Shown here piece by piece: positions 43,527 to 54,647 of a stretch of 64,000 bases of DNA. The DNA is from Pararhodonellum marinum (GTDB taxonomy: Bacteria; Bacteroidota; Bacteroidia; Cytophagales; Cyclobacteriaceae). The position numbers and the translations under genes are program-made. The notes under the pieces were generated by a model, which made no database searches, had not been told where the DNA came from, and saw only the letters and a list, made by a program, of their open reading frames with translations. The DNA is taken from contig NZ_JACEFJ010000001.1 of NCBI RefSeq assembly GCF_015354735.1, positions 1-64,000 of the forward strand. The letters run 5' to 3'. Position 1 is the first letter of the stretch. Every line of letters begins with the position of its first letter.

Positions 43527-44520
43527 TACGCTGACCAAACCCAGTAAGGGAATGCTTGAGGCCATGTTTCAAGCAAAAGTGGGGGATGATGTGTTCAATG
43601 AGGATCCAACCGTCCAACTGCTTGAGCAAAAACTGGCTGACAGGTTTGGTATGGAGGCAGGTTTATTTTGTCCATCCGGCACCATGACCAATCAGATTGC
43701 CATTCGCCTGCATACTCAGATTCAGACTGAGGTGATCTGCCACAAGTATTCCCACATCTACCTGTATGAAGGTGGGGGAATCATGTCCAATTCCCTTGCC
43801 TCCGTGAAGTTGTTGGATGGGGCTTATGGAAAGATTTCCCAAGAAGATATCCTGGAGGCCATCAATCCTGATGATGTTCATGCACCGGAGACGACGTTGG
43901 TTTCACTGGAAAACACCATGAACAAAGGCGGGGGAAGTATTTATCGTTTGGAGGAAATCAGGCCGATCAAAGCCATTTGCAAGCAACATGAACTCAAGCT
44001 CCATCTGGATGGCGCAAGGCTTTTCAATGCCTTGGTAGAAACTGGAGAAAATCCCAAAGATTGGGGAGCTCAATTTGATACCATATCCATTTGCCTGAGT
44101 AAAGGGCTGGGCTGCCCGGTAGGTTCCGTTCTCCTAGGAAGCAAGTCGGATATCAAAAGAGCCAGGAAAGTAAGAAAAGCCTTTGGGGGAGGCATGCGTC
44201 AAGCTGGATTTTTGGCTGCGGCGGGTATCTATGCATTGGATCATCAGGTGGACCGCTTGAAAGAAGACCATGTTCGGGCCAAAAAAATCGGTGAGATGCT
44301 TGCTGTCCATCCCTTGGTTTCAGAGGTATTTCCAGTAGCCACCAATATCGTGATAGCCAAGCTTAAGGGAACCTCTCCCGCGGCCATGCTGCAAAAATTA
44401 ACTGAGAAAGGCATCAAAGCGGTTAAATTTGGTTCAGATCAGATCCGTTTTGTTACCCATATGGATTTCAATGACCAAATGCTGGAGGAATTTGGTGTAA
44501 GATTGAGAGCAATCCAATAG
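43504..44520 (+). CDS. Low-specificity L-threonine aldolase
   Basis: PLP enzyme that cleaves threonine to glycine and acetaldehyde. The N terminus MNIDLRSDTLTKPSKGM, the GDDVFNEDPTV segment and the PLP lysine in SICLSKGLGCPVGS mark the GLY1/LtaE group. The start at 43504 gives 338 residues; the frame extends 22 codons further upstream into the DUF2721 gene, but the family starts at MxIDLRSDT. Confidence 0.93.
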   Translation: MNIDLRSDTLTKPSKGMLEAMFQAKVGDDVFNEDPTVQLLEQKLADRFGMEAGLFCPSGTMTNQIAIRLHTQIQTEVICHKYSHIYLYEGGGIMSNSLASVKLLDGAYGKISQEDILEAINPDDVHAPETTLVSLENTMNKGGGSIYRLEEIRPIKAICKQHELKLHLDGARLFNALVETGENPKDWGAQFDTISICLSKGLGCPVGSVLLGSKSDIKRARKVRKAFGGGMRQAGFLAAAGIYALDHQVDRLKEDHVRAKKIGEMLAVHPLVSEVFPVATNIVIAKLKGTSPAAMLQKLTEKGIKAVKFGSDQIRFVTHMDFNDQMLEEFGVRLRAIQ

Positions 44521-44584
44521 TCCAATAAAAGAAGAAGTAGGCCAAGTATGCCCTTTTCCTATTCAATTGTCATAAATTCAAACC

Positions 44585-45847
44585 ATGAACAGCATTCCTT
44601 TAGCCGAACGCATGCGTCCAAGCCGATTGGAAGAACTTATCGGGCAGGAACATCTTTCGGCTCCCACCTCATTTCTTTTCAAAGCCATCAAATCCGGAAA
44701 TGTTCCTTCCATCATCCTTTGGGGACCTCCGGGAGTCGGCAAGACAACCATCGCCAACATCATCGCCAATGAGATCAAGGCTCCTTTTTATACCCTAAGT
44801 GCCATCAGTGCAGGGGTGAAAGACATCAGAGAGGTGATCCAAAAGGCAAAATATCAGATGGGTGTGGTGCTTTTCATTGACGAGATTCACCGGTTCAACA
44901 AATCCCAACAGGATGCCTTGTTGGGTGCTGTGGAAAAAGGTACCATAAGGCTCATCGGTGCTACCACAGAAAATCCCTCCTTCGAAGTGAACGCGGCCTT
45001 GCTTTCCCGTTGTCAGGTTTACACGCTCAATGCTTTGGGGAAGGCTGATTTAGAAGCCATACTTCAGCAGGCGATGGAAAAAGACAATTGGCTAAAGAAA
45101 CAGGACGTAAGGCTCACAGAAACAGAGGCACTTTTGCGACTTTCCGGGGGAGATGGACGCAAGTTGTTGAATCTGCTTGAGATAGTGGTGGAGGCCATTT
45201 CAGAGCGGCCCTGTGTCCTGACCAATGACAAAGTGGTGGAAATTGCCCAGCAGAAGATCGCCTTGTATGACAAATCAGGTGAGCAGCATTACGACATCAT
45301 TTCTGCTTTTATCAAATCGATTCGAGGTTCAGATCCCAATGCGGCCGTCTATTGGTTGGCCAGGATGATAGAAGGAGGGGAGGATGTCAAATTTATAGCC
45401 AGAAGACTGGTGATTTTGGCATCGGAGGACATCGGCAATGCCAATCCGAATGCGCTTTTGTTGGCAACCAATTGTTTTGAGGCGGTTAAAATGATCGGTT
45501 ACCCCGAGTCTAGGATCATCCTTTCCCAATGTGTCACCTATCTGGCCAGTTCTCCCAAAAGCAATGCCTCCTACATGGCCATCAACAAAGCCCAGGAATT
45601 GGTGCGGCAGGAAGGTGATCTTCCAGTCCCCCTGCATTTACGCAATGCACCGACCAAGCTGATGAAAGACCTGAACTATGGCAAGGGCTATCAGTATGCG
45701 CATGATTTTGAGCAAAATTTTGTCCAGCAGGAATTTTTACCTGACAAAATCAAAAACACCAAGCTGTATGACCCCAGTCAGAACGCCCGTGAGAATGATT
45801 TGAGAAAATACCTGAAACAGCTTTGGGGAGAAAAATATGGCTATTGA
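44585..45847 (+). CDS. rarA: Replication-associated recombination protein A
   Basis: AAA+ ATPase (MgsA/WRNIP1 family) that acts at stalled replication forks. Walker A is [10 protein letters not shown], Walker B is [15 protein letters not shown], sensor 1 is IGATTENPS, and the C-terminal tetramerisation part with YLAPKSN-like [12 protein letters not shown] is present. The 420 residues are typical. Its neighbours have unrelated functions; it converges with glpR. Confidence 0.95.
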   Translation: MNSIPLAERMRPSRLEELIGQEHLSAPTSFLFKAIKSGNVPSIILWGPPGVGKTTIANIIANEIKAPFYTLSAISAGVKDIREVIQKAKYQMGVVLFIDEIHRFNKSQQDALLGAVEKGTIRLIGATTENPSFEVNAALLSRCQVYTLNALGKADLEAILQQAMEKDNWLKKQDVRLTETEALLRLSGGDGRKLLNLLEIVVEAISERPCVLTNDKVVEIAQQKIALYDKSGEQHYDIISAFIKSIRGSDPNAAVYWLARMIEGGEDVKFIARRLVILASEDIGNANPNALLLATNCFEAVKMIGYPESRIILSQCVTYLASSPKSNASYMAINKAQELVRQEGDLPVPLHLRNAPTKLMKDLNYGKGYQYAHDFEQNFVQQEFLPDKIKNTKLYDPSQNARENDLRKYLKQLWGEKYGY

Positions 45848-45878
45848 TGTATTATTTTTTCTAATGGATACTTAAAGC

Positions 45879-46640
45879 TTAGGCCAAAATCAATTCTATG
45901 CCCATGGCTTCAATTCTTTCTTTATAATGCACTGACAATCCGCTGTCTGTAATGATGAGATCGATGTCTTCCAATTGTGCGATTTTGCCAAAGCCTTTTC
46001 TTCCAAATTTACTCGAATCTGCCAGTATGATGGTTTTCTGGGTTGACCCAATCATAGCGGTGTTCAAATGGGCCTCCATCATGTTGGAGGTAGTGAGGCC
46101 ATGGTCCAAACTGATGCCATCTACACTGAGAAAAAGCTGAGAACAGGCAAAATGGGCAAGCATTTCCTCAGCAAAATGGCCTACCACTGAACTGCTGCTT
46201 TTGCGCACCACACCTCCTAGCTGCACCACCTCTATTTCTGAAGCTTCCATCAATGCCAGTGTGACGTTCATTGCGCCAGTCAATACGGTTAGTGGAATAT
46301 TTTTCGGAATGGCTTGGGCAAAAGCCAAAACCGTCGTGCCCGAACCAATGATGATGGCCTGATTTTCTTGAATCAATTTGGCTGCCTCCTGTGCAATCCG
46401 CTTTTTCTCTTCTACATGGACAAGCTTTTTTTCACTTACTGAGCGGTCGTTGACGTAAGGGGAAATGGAAGTTGCACTGCCATGGGAGCGGTAAAGCAAG
46501 CTTTTTTCTTCCAAGACTTTAAGGTCTTTTCTGACGGTAACCATGGTCACATCCATTTCATGGCTCAATTCCGCTACAGATACAAAACCTGTTGCCTGCA
46601 ACCGGTCTAAGATAAATTTATGTCTTTCTGCAATGGTCAT
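45879..46640 (-). CDS. glpR: DeoR-family repressor, probable glycerol regulon regulator
   Basis: A DeoR/GlpR-type regulator. The N-terminal winged helix-turn-helix is SVAELSHEMDVTMVTVRKDL, and the C-terminal sugar-phosphate-sensing domain resembles ribose-5-phosphate isomerase (IIIGSGTTVLAFA, LTGAMNV, DGISLDHGLTTSN). It is divergent from glpD-glpK-glpF with 132 bases between, so glycerol 3-phosphate is the expected inducer by analogy with E. coli GlpR. ATG at 46640 (MTIAERHKFIL) is chosen; nine more codons are open upstream. Confidence 0.85.
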   Translation of the reverse strand: MTIAERHKFILDRLQATGFVSVAELSHEMDVTMVTVRKDLKVLEEKSLLYRSHGSATSISPYVNDRSVSEKKLVHVEEKKRIAQEAAKLIQENQAIIIGSGTTVLAFAQAIPKNIPLTVLTGAMNVTLALMEASEIEVVQLGGVVRKSSSSVVGHFAEEMLAHFACSQLFLSVDGISLDHGLTTSNMMEAHLNTAMIGSTQKTIILADSSKFGRKGFGKIAQLEDIDLIITDSGLSVHYKERIEAMGIELILA

Positions 46641-46675
46641 GGTCCCTAAGGTATGATGATGAAGCAAATCTGGGT

Positions 46676-46773
46676 AAAAAGTAAATTAAAAGAAAGTAAA
46701 ATCTATTTTTTTATTTGTTTTTGTTCTCTTTTGTTTCTTTTTGTCTTACTTTAGGGTTTAATTAAGTAAAGTA
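46676..46773 (+). promoter_or_regulatory. glpR-glpD intergenic control region with phased TTTTG words
   Basis: TTTTG words end at 46723, 46733 and 46743, a spacing of exactly ten bases. AAAGTAAA-like words occur at 46677-46685, 46693-46700 and 46766-46773, and inverted at 46746-46753. TTTG (46720-46723) and TACTTTAG (46747-46754) form a possible -33/-7 pair with 23-base spacing. An inverted repeat TACTTTA/TAAAGTA (46747-46773) reaches the glpD start codon. Such layouts suit binding by a DeoR-type repressor over the promoter. Confidence 0.45.
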
Positions 46774-48338
46774 TGAATAGGAAAGAAAATTTAAAGCAAC
46801 TTTCTGAGAAGGAAAAAGTCTGGGACATTGTGGTGATCGGTGGAGGGGCTTCGGGCTTGGGAGTGGCTTTGGATGCCCTATCAAGGGGCCTGAGCGTGGC
46901 ATTGTTTGAGAAAGCCGATTTTGCCAAGGGGACATCCAGCCGGAGTACCAAACTGGTCCATGGAGGGGTCAGGTATCTGGCCCAGGGTGATGTGGGACTG
47001 GTTTTGGAGGCCTTGAAAGAAAGGGGGAGGTTATTGAAAAATGCTCCTCATCTGGCCCATGATCAGCCATTTATCATCCCTATTTACAGGCTATATGACC
47101 GGCTTCAATACACGGTGGGTCTAAAATTATACGATTGGATGGCAGGCAGGTTGAGATTGGGAAGATCCCGGTTCATTTCCAAAAAGGATACTGTCAAAAG
47201 GTTACCAGCTATCAGGCAGGAAGGTTTGATGGGGGGAGTGGTCTATCATGATGGGCAGTTTGATGATGCCCGACTGGCTTTGAATATTGCGCAAACCTGT
47301 GATAGCCTTGGAGGCTGTATGCTGAATTACATGAAAGTAAACGGCTTGATCAAAGATCAGGAGGGCATGGTGACCGGATTGAAAGTGAGGGATACAGTTG
47401 GTAAAAAAACGCATGTGGTACAGGCGAAGATGGTGGTGAATGCAACAGGGGTATTTGCGGACAAAATACTTCAGATGGACCATCCTGAGGCGCCTAAGAT
47501 GATACAGCCGAGTCAGGGGATCCATTTGGTGATGGACCGGTCTTTTTTGGGCGGGGAGGATGCCCTCATGATTCCCAAAACCTCTGATGGCAGGGTGTTG
47601 TTTGCTGTTCCATGGCACAACAAATTGGTCGTGGGAACCACTGATACCCTTAAGGAAAAGGCGAAACTGGAGCCTGAGGCTTTGGAAAAAGAAATAGACT
47701 TTATCTTGGAAACCGCTAAAGGATACCTTAGCAAAGTACCAACACGAGCCGACGTATTGTCAGTTTACGCGGGACTCAGGCCTTTGGCTGCACCTAAGGA
47801 AGGTTCTACCAAAACCAAAGAAATCAGTAGGAGCCATAAAGTCATCGTTTCTGACAGCAATCTGATTACCTTGACCGGTGGTAAGTGGACCACATTTAGA
47901 AAAATGGGTGAGGATACCGTCAATCATTATTTTCAACTTACCGGAGCAAAAAAAGAAAAAAGCACCTCTCATCTACAAAAAATCCATGGTCACACCCAAG
48001 AAAAAATAAAAGGTCACTGGGCAGTTTACGGATCGGATGCAACAAAAATCAAACAATTGATCAGTGAAAATGCTAAATTGGGAGAATTGCTTCATCCGAA
48101 GTATCCTTATACTGCCGCTGAAGCAGTTTGGGCTGTGCGGGAGGAAATGGCATTTAGGATCGAAGATGTGTTGTCCCGAAGAATCCGTATCCTGATGCTG
48201 GACGCAGAAGCTGCCTTGCAAATGGCCCCTAAAGTTGGAGAACTTATGGCAGAGGAATTGGGATGGGATGCAGCCACCAAGAAAGCTGAATTGGAGGATT
48301 TTGAGCGATTAACCAAAAAGTATAGGATCAAAAAATAG
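46773..48338 (+). CDS. glpD: Glycerol-3-phosphate dehydrogenase, aerobic type
   Basis: FAD enzyme that oxidises glycerol 3-phosphate to dihydroxyacetone phosphate and feeds the quinone pool at the inner membrane. The FAD motif [17 protein letters not shown], then [16 protein letters not shown] and the [16 protein letters not shown] segment define GlpD/GlpA. At 521 residues it is of the single-subunit size. Four bases separate it from glpK. Confidence 0.96.
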   Translation: MNRKENLKQLSEKEKVWDIVVIGGGASGLGVALDALSRGLSVALFEKADFAKGTSSRSTKLVHGGVRYLAQGDVGLVLEALKERGRLLKNAPHLAHDQPFIIPIYRLYDRLQYTVGLKLYDWMAGRLRLGRSRFISKKDTVKRLPAIRQEGLMGGVVYHDGQFDDARLALNIAQTCDSLGGCMLNYMKVNGLIKDQEGMVTGLKVRDTVGKKTHVVQAKMVVNATGVFADKILQMDHPEAPKMIQPSQGIHLVMDRSFLGGEDALMIPKTSDGRVLFAVPWHNKLVVGTTDTLKEKAKLEPEALEKEIDFILETAKGYLSKVPTRADVLSVYAGLRPLAAPKEGSTKTKEISRSHKVIVSDSNLITLTGGKWTTFRKMGEDTVNHYFQLTGAKKEKSTSHLQKIHGHTQEKIKGHWAVYGSDATKIKQLISENAKLGELLHPKYPYTAAEAVWAVREEMAFRIEDVLSRRIRILMLDAEAALQMAPKVGELMAEELGWDAATKKAELEDFERLTKKYRIKK

Positions 48339-48342
48339 ACCC

Positions 48343-49848
48343 ATGACACAAAATAACCAATACATCATGGCCTTAGATCAGGGTACCACCAGCTCTAGGG
48401 CCATTATTTTTGACCGGAATGGCAAGATCGTTGGCATTTCCCAAAAAGATTTCAAGCAGCATTTCCCCAAACCAGGTTGGGTGGAACATGATCCCAAAGA
48501 AATCTGGGATAGCCAATCGGCGGTAATGATTGAGGTGATGACCCAGCAGGATATCCATCCGAACCAACTGGCAGCCATCGGAATTACCAACCAGAGAGAA
48601 ACCACCGTTCTTTGGGAGAGAAGCAGTGGTAAACCCATCTATCCAGCCATAGTATGGCAAGACAGGAGGACGGCGAATTTTTGCAATCAGTTGAAAGAGC
48701 AAGCAGGTTTATCTGAAAAGATCAATGACAAAACCGGGCTGATCATCGACGCCTATTTCTCTGCCACCAAGATCAAATGGATTTTGGATCATGTAGAAGG
48801 GGCTAGGGAAAAGGCCGAAAAGGGAGAAATCTGTTTTGGGACGATAGATACTTGGTTGATATGGAAATTGACTGGTGGTGAAGAACACCTGACTGACATG
48901 ACCAATGCGAGCCGGACGATGATTTTCAATATCCATGAAAAAAAGTGGGATGATGAATTGCTGCAACTGTTTGATATTCCGAAAGCGATTTTACCGGAAG
49001 TGAAGTCCTGCAGTGAGGTGTATTGCCAAACGGCAGGTGATATTCTAAATGACAAAATACCCATTGCCGGCATTGCTGGTGATCAACAGGCAGCACTTTT
49101 TGGACAGATGTGCACCGAACCCGGGATGGCCAAGACCACTTATGGGACGGGGTGCTTTCTGGTGATGAATACGGGTACACAGCCGGTAAAGTCCAATAAT
49201 CAATTGCTTACTACTGTGGCATGGCAAATAGGTGAGGAAGTGAATTATGCCTTGGAGGGCAGTGTCTTTATCGGAGGTGCCGCCATCCAGTGGTTGAGGG
49301 ATGGGATTGAGTTTTTTGGACATGCCAAGGAAAGTGAAAAGTTGGCCATGCAACTGGAAGACAATGAAGGGGTGTATTTTGTACCTGCCCTAACAGGATT
49401 AGGCGCACCCCATTGGGATCAAAATGCAAGAGGGGCGTTTTTTGGCATCACAAGAGGCACCTCCATTGCCCACATGACCCGGGCGGCCCTGGAAGCCATC
49501 GCCTATCAAGTCTGTGATGTGCTCAAAGCAATGGAAAAGGACAGTGGTGCCAAAACCATAGAAATGCGGGTTGACGGAGGAGCCTCTGCCAATAATTTTT
49601 TGATGCAGTTCCAATCTGATATTCTGCAGTGTAATATCAAACGGCCCAAAATCACCGAAACTACAGCCTTGGGAGCTGCCTATTTAGCAGGTTTGGCTGT
49701 GGGTTATTGGGAGAGCGTGGAGGAAATCCAACAGCTTTGGGAAACGGACAAGACCTTTGGTCCTCAGATGGACAACAGCAAGGTGGAGCATTACCTTCAT
49801 TTTTGGCACAAAGCGGTAGACAGGGCAAAAAATTGGATAGAAGAATAA
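48343..49848 (+). CDS. glpK: Glycerol kinase
   Basis: Phosphorylates glycerol with [17 protein letters not shown] at the N terminus, [24 protein letters not shown], and the FGGY signature region ([20 protein letters not shown]) are all intact. The 501 residues match E. coli GlpK. It sits between glpD (four bases) and glpF (one base), clearly one operon. Confidence 0.97.
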   Translation: MTQNNQYIMALDQGTTSSRAIIFDRNGKIVGISQKDFKQHFPKPGWVEHDPKEIWDSQSAVMIEVMTQQDIHPNQLAAIGITNQRETTVLWERSSGKPIYPAIVWQDRRTANFCNQLKEQAGLSEKINDKTGLIIDAYFSATKIKWILDHVEGAREKAEKGEICFGTIDTWLIWKLTGGEEHLTDMTNASRTMIFNIHEKKWDDELLQLFDIPKAILPEVKSCSEVYCQTAGDILNDKIPIAGIAGDQQAALFGQMCTEPGMAKTTYGTGCFLVMNTGTQPVKSNNQLLTTVAWQIGEEVNYALEGSVFIGGAAIQWLRDGIEFFGHAKESEKLAMQLEDNEGVYFVPALTGLGAPHWDQNARGAFFGITRGTSIAHMTRAALEAIAYQVCDVLKAMEKDSGAKTIEMRVDGGASANNFLMQFQSDILQCNIKRPKITETTALGAAYLAGLAVGYWESVEEIQQLWETDKTFGPQMDNSKVEHYLHFWHKAVDRAKNWIEE

Positions 49849-49849
49849 T

Positions 49850-50596
49850 ATGGATGCATTTGTAGCAGAATTTGTCGGTACTTCTTTGCTTTTGGCCATG
49901 GGTTCCGGAGTGGTGGCCAATGTGGTTTTGAACAAAACCAAAGGATTTAACAGCGGATGGATTGTGATTACCACGGCTTGGGCCTTGGGCGTTTTTATTG
50001 GTGTAGTGGTCGCAGGTCCTCACAGCGGGGCACACCTCAATCCCGCGGTCAGTGTGGGTTTGGCCATCACTGGGGATTTTGCCTGGGCTTTGGTACCCAA
50101 GTATGTATTGGGACAGGTTTTGGGTGCTATGTTTGGCGCTTTTGTTGCCTGGCTCGTATACAAAGACCATTTTGATGCCACCAATGATGCTGCCCTGAAA
50201 TTTGCCCCGTTTGGCACGGTTCCAGCCATCAGAAATCTTCCGTCCAACCTCATTTCGGAAATCGTGGGAACCTCTGTATTGATCATTGTGATCCTTTATT
50301 CCACAGATCCGATCATCGAAGACGGAATAGGAACTCCGATCGGTTTAGGGTCTTTGGGGGCATTGCCGGTGGCTTTTTTGGTTTGGGTGATCGGATTGTC
50401 TTTGGGTGGTACCACAGGCTATGCCATCAATCCTGCCAGGGATTTCGGGCCTAGACTCATGCATCAACTTCTTCCCATCAAAGGCAAAGGGAGTAGTGAC
50501 TGGGGCTACAGTTGGGTGCCTATATTGGGCCCATTATTGGGTGCCTCCCTCGCTGCAGGGATTTACCTCTTGCTGGGAGCTGGAGGAATGGTATAA
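49850..50596 (+). CDS. glpF: Glycerol uptake facilitator (aquaglyceroporin)
   Basis: MIP-family inner-membrane channel. Both pore motifs are present: HSGAHLNPAVS and the second NPA in YAINPARDFGPR, where the D after NPAR is typical of glycerol facilitators and not of aquaporins. Six membrane segments and two half-helices fit 248 residues. It ends the glpD-glpK-glpF operon and is followed by a strong terminator. Confidence 0.95.
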   Translation: MDAFVAEFVGTSLLLAMGSGVVANVVLNKTKGFNSGWIVITTAWALGVFIGVVVAGPHSGAHLNPAVSVGLAITGDFAWALVPKYVLGQVLGAMFGAFVAWLVYKDHFDATNDAALKFAPFGTVPAIRNLPSNLISEIVGTSVLIIVILYSTDPIIEDGIGTPIGLGSLGALPVAFLVWVIGLSLGGTTGYAINPARDFGPRLMHQLLPIKGKGSSDWGYSWVPILGPLLGASLAAGIYLLLGAGGMV

Positions 50597-50606
50597 GCAA
50601 ACCATA

Positions 50607-50642
50607 AAAAAAGTCGGACCTTTTTAAAGGTCCGACTTTTGA
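50607..50642. terminator. Bidirectional terminator between glpF and atpC
   Basis: Perfect 12-bp stem AAAAGTCGGACC/GGTCCGACTTTT with loop TTTTTAAA. Flanking A and T runs on both sides let it act for glpF (plus) and atpC (minus), whose stops it separates. Confidence 0.93.
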
Positions 50643-50670
50643 CTTATCATATTATCCTGCTCTGCTGCTT

Positions 50671-50916
50671 TCAGCCCACCACTTTTTCTGCCAATACGAT
50701 GATGTGGTCATCTTTGACTTCCACCACGCCACCGTCAACAACCAGATTGAATCTACCATCTTTGGTGGTGTAGGAAATGGCACCTTTGGAAAGTGCCGAA
50801 ACGAGTGGGGCATGGTTTTTTAAGACCTGGAAGGAACCATTTGCGCCAGGAAAACTTGCTTCTGTAACTTCTCCTTGAAACACTTTTTTGTCCGGAGTTA
50901 CTATTTCTAAATGCAT
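50671..50916 (-). CDS. atpC: ATP synthase F1 epsilon subunit, short form
   Basis: Central-stalk subunit of F1. The 81 residues cover only the N-terminal beta-sandwich domain (LEIVTPDKKVFQGEVTEASFPG, GSFQVLKNHAPLVSALSKG). The usual C-terminal pair of helices, which inhibits ATP hydrolysis in many bacteria, is absent: the stop follows at VLAEKVVG. It lies 56 bases after atpD. Short epsilons occur in other Bacteroidota, so this is probably not a truncation artefact. Confidence 0.93.
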   Translation of the reverse strand: MHLEIVTPDKKVFQGEVTEASFPGANGSFQVLKNHAPLVSALSKGAISYTTKDGRFNLVVDGGVVEVKDDHIIVLAEKVVG

Positions 50917-50972
50917 GTTATGCGATTTGTATGTTTTTCATTTTGGAGGAAAGCCACTCCGAAAGCGATGGC

Positions 50973-52551
<1,579 letters not shown>

Positions 52552-52675
52552 GGATGTTTGGGAATTTAATCGGTATTATTTATCGCTTTGGTAATAGATT
52601 TTGTCTATCCCTTACCATATTCATTATTCCCTCAATCAAAAACCTATTCAGGTAGAAAAAATCAATTGAATTTTA

Positions 52676-52706
52676 TTTGGATTAAATCTAATTAGGTAGA
52701 TATTTG
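52676..52706 (+). promoter_or_regulatory. Candidate promoter of the haem-uptake operon
   Basis: TTTG (52676-52679), then 19 bases, then GATATTTG (52699-52706), one mismatch from TAnnTTTG. The -7 part lies inside an inverted repeat TAGATA-n6-TATCTA (52697-52714). The predicted start of transcription falls at the edge of the Fur/PerR-like box. Confidence 0.45.
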
Positions 52707-52713
52707 CGTATCT

Positions 52714-52732
52714 ATTTATAATTATTCTAAAT
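52714..52732 (+). promoter_or_regulatory. Fur/PerR-like operator upstream of hmuT
   Basis: The core TTATAATTATTCTAA (52716-52730) matches the 7-1-7 consensus TTATAATnATTATAA at 14 of 15 positions, and the palindrome extends to ATTTA...TAAAT at 52714-52732. It lies just before the hmuT ATG (52734) and just after the candidate promoter, a good place for iron-dependent repression. Which Fur-family protein binds is not known. Confidence 0.6.
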
Positions 52733-52733
52733 A

Positions 52734-53585
52734 ATGAAAATCAAGGGTCTTTTAATCTTTCTGGGAATGTTGGGGGCGTGCAATTCTGCGGTAGTAGAAC
52801 AGCAAGGAGGGCAGCGACGGTTGATTACGGCAGGAGGTACGATTACAGAAATTGTCTATGAATTGGGTTTTGGAGATCAAATTATTGCCACGGACATTAC
52901 TTCAACCTATCCCAAGACCATGCAGGAATTGCCTTCCATAGGCTATAGAAATCAGATCAAGGCTGAAGGCATTCTGGCCTTGGGTCCGGATTTACTCCTG
53001 GCAGAAACCGGTTATCTCAGCGATGAGGTGCTGACCCAACTTACCGCCACCGGACTGGAAATCCACCTATTTGACAAACCCAAAAACGTATCCGAAACCT
53101 ATCAGCTGATCCATTCACTGGCCAAATATCTGGATGTGCCGGATATAGGCAATCAGCTTTCAGAAATGCTAAAGGCAGATATGGATAAGCTGGAGGCTTT
53201 TACGGCTGGGTTTTCTGTTCGCCCGTCCATGGCCTTTGTCATGGCTAGGGGACAGGAGACTGTATTTCTTGCCGGAGAAGATACTTTTGCGGATGAGCTG
53301 ATCCGGCTTGCTGGCGCCCAATCCACAGGAAAAGGATTTAAGGATTTTATTCCCTTGACCCCGGAATCCCTGGTTTCCATGGATCCAGAGTACCTCTTGT
53401 TTTTTGATTCAGGGATAGCTTCCTTGGGTGGTAAGGAAGGATTGAAAAAAATCAGGGGATTGGAAAGCACGTCGGCCTTTCAAAAAGACCGGATTTTAGC
53501 TTATGATGGGCTTTATTTATCGGGCTTTGGTCCCAGGGTAGGGAAAGCAGCTTATGAAATTGCCAAGACCATTAGTGGATCATGA
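52734..53585 (+). CDS. hmuT: Haemin ABC transporter substrate-binding lipoprotein
   Basis: Periplasmic haem-binding component of the HmuTUV importer. A lipobox LGAC (C16) gives a membrane-anchored lipoprotein. The body is a class III (BtuF/HmuT) binding fold: TAGGTITEIVYELG, the SIGYRNQIKAEGILALGPDLLLAE segment and a C-terminal SGFGPRVGKA. The 283 residues match the family. The stop overlaps hmuU by four bases, and the locus context fixes haem as substrate. Confidence 0.9.
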   Translation: MKIKGLLIFLGMLGACNSAVVEQQGGQRRLITAGGTITEIVYELGFGDQIIATDITSTYPKTMQELPSIGYRNQIKAEGILALGPDLLLAETGYLSDEVLTQLTATGLEIHLFDKPKNVSETYQLIHSLAKYLDVPDIGNQLSEMLKADMDKLEAFTAGFSVRPSMAFVMARGQETVFLAGEDTFADELIRLAGAQSTGKGFKDFIPLTPESLVSMDPEYLLFFDSGIASLGGKEGLKKIRGLESTSAFQKDRILAYDGLYLSGFGPRVGKAAYEIAKTISGS

Positions 53586-54646
53586 GTACGCAGACCCTTG
53601 TAGCACCCAAAACCAAAAAACAGAACAGGCTTTTGATAATTCTGTTCCTGGGGTTGTTGATTTTGGGGTTCTGTTCCATTTGCCTTGGGGCCTTTCAGAT
53701 TCCATTCAGCCATGCCTTATCCATTTTCATGCATCAATTTGGATGGGACTTGGGTACATTTACCCAACAGGAAGCCAATGTATTGTTGCAAATCAGATTG
53801 CCGAGGATTGTTTTGGCGATGCTGGTGGGCGGGGGACTGGGAATAGCAGGTGCTGCACTACAGGGGCTCTTTCGCAATCCTTTGGTAGAGCCGGGATTGA
53901 TTGGGGTGAGCAGTGGAGGAGCTTTGTTTGCGGTAATTTTCCTTGTTTTTGGAAGCAGCTTCGTTTGGCTGGAAGCGATAATGGGTGTTTTTGGATTGCC
54001 GCTCTTTGCTTTTATGGGTGGATTGATCAATACCGTTTTGGTCTATCATCTGGCGAGTAAATCCGGTAAAACTGATATTTCTTTGTTGATCCTGGCTGGT
54101 GTTGCATTAAATGCCTTATGTGGGGCCTTGATTGGTCTGGCGATATTTTATGCGGATGATGCGGCTTTGCGGAATTTCACCTTTTGGACTTTAGGCGATG
54201 TGGGTGGGGCTACTTGGGCAAAGGTACAGGTGGCATCCCTCCTGATTCTTGGGCCTGCGGTTTTGGTCAGTTGGCAATTTAAAAGTCTAAATGCCCTGGC
54301 CATCGGCGAAAGTGAGGCCTTCCATATGGGGGTAGATGTTCAGAAGGTCAAATACATCCTCCTGTTGATGAGTGCCCTGATTGTGGGCACAGGGGTGTCC
54401 ATGACCGGAACCATTGGCTTTGTGGGTCTTGTGGTTCCCCATTTGATCCGTTTGCTGTACGGAGCTGACCACAGGCTTGTCTTACCCGGCGCTTTCTTGC
54501 TGGGTGCCATTTTATTGACCTTGGCGGATTTGCTGGCCAGAACTGTAGTGATGCCTGCCGAAATGCCGATCGGCATCATCACGGCCATGATCGGGGCTCC
54601 CTTTTTCATTTGGTTGATCATGAACGTAAAAAAAATCAGGACTTGA
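53582..54646 (+). CDS. hmuU: Haemin ABC transporter permease
   Basis: FecCD-type inner-membrane permease with about ten membrane helices. LPRIVLAMLVGGGLGIAGAALQGLFRNPLVEPGLIGVSSG is the typical family core (here at about 75-115), and GTIGFVGLVVPHLIR near the C terminus is the ATPase-coupling region. The length of 354 residues is standard. It sits between hmuT (overlap) and hmuV (one base apart). Confidence 0.94.
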   Translation: MSTQTLVAPKTKKQNRLLIILFLGLLILGFCSICLGAFQIPFSHALSIFMHQFGWDLGTFTQQEANVLLQIRLPRIVLAMLVGGGLGIAGAALQGLFRNPLVEPGLIGVSSGGALFAVIFLVFGSSFVWLEAIMGVFGLPLFAFMGGLINTVLVYHLASKSGKTDISLLILAGVALNALCGALIGLAIFYADDAALRNFTFWTLGDVGGATWAKVQVASLLILGPAVLVSWQFKSLNALAIGESEAFHMGVDVQKVKYILLLMSALIVGTGVSMTGTIGFVGLVVPHLIRLLYGADHRLVLPGAFLLGAILLTLADLLARTVVMPAEMPIGIITAMIGAPFFIWLIMNVKKIRT

Positions 54647-54647
54647 T

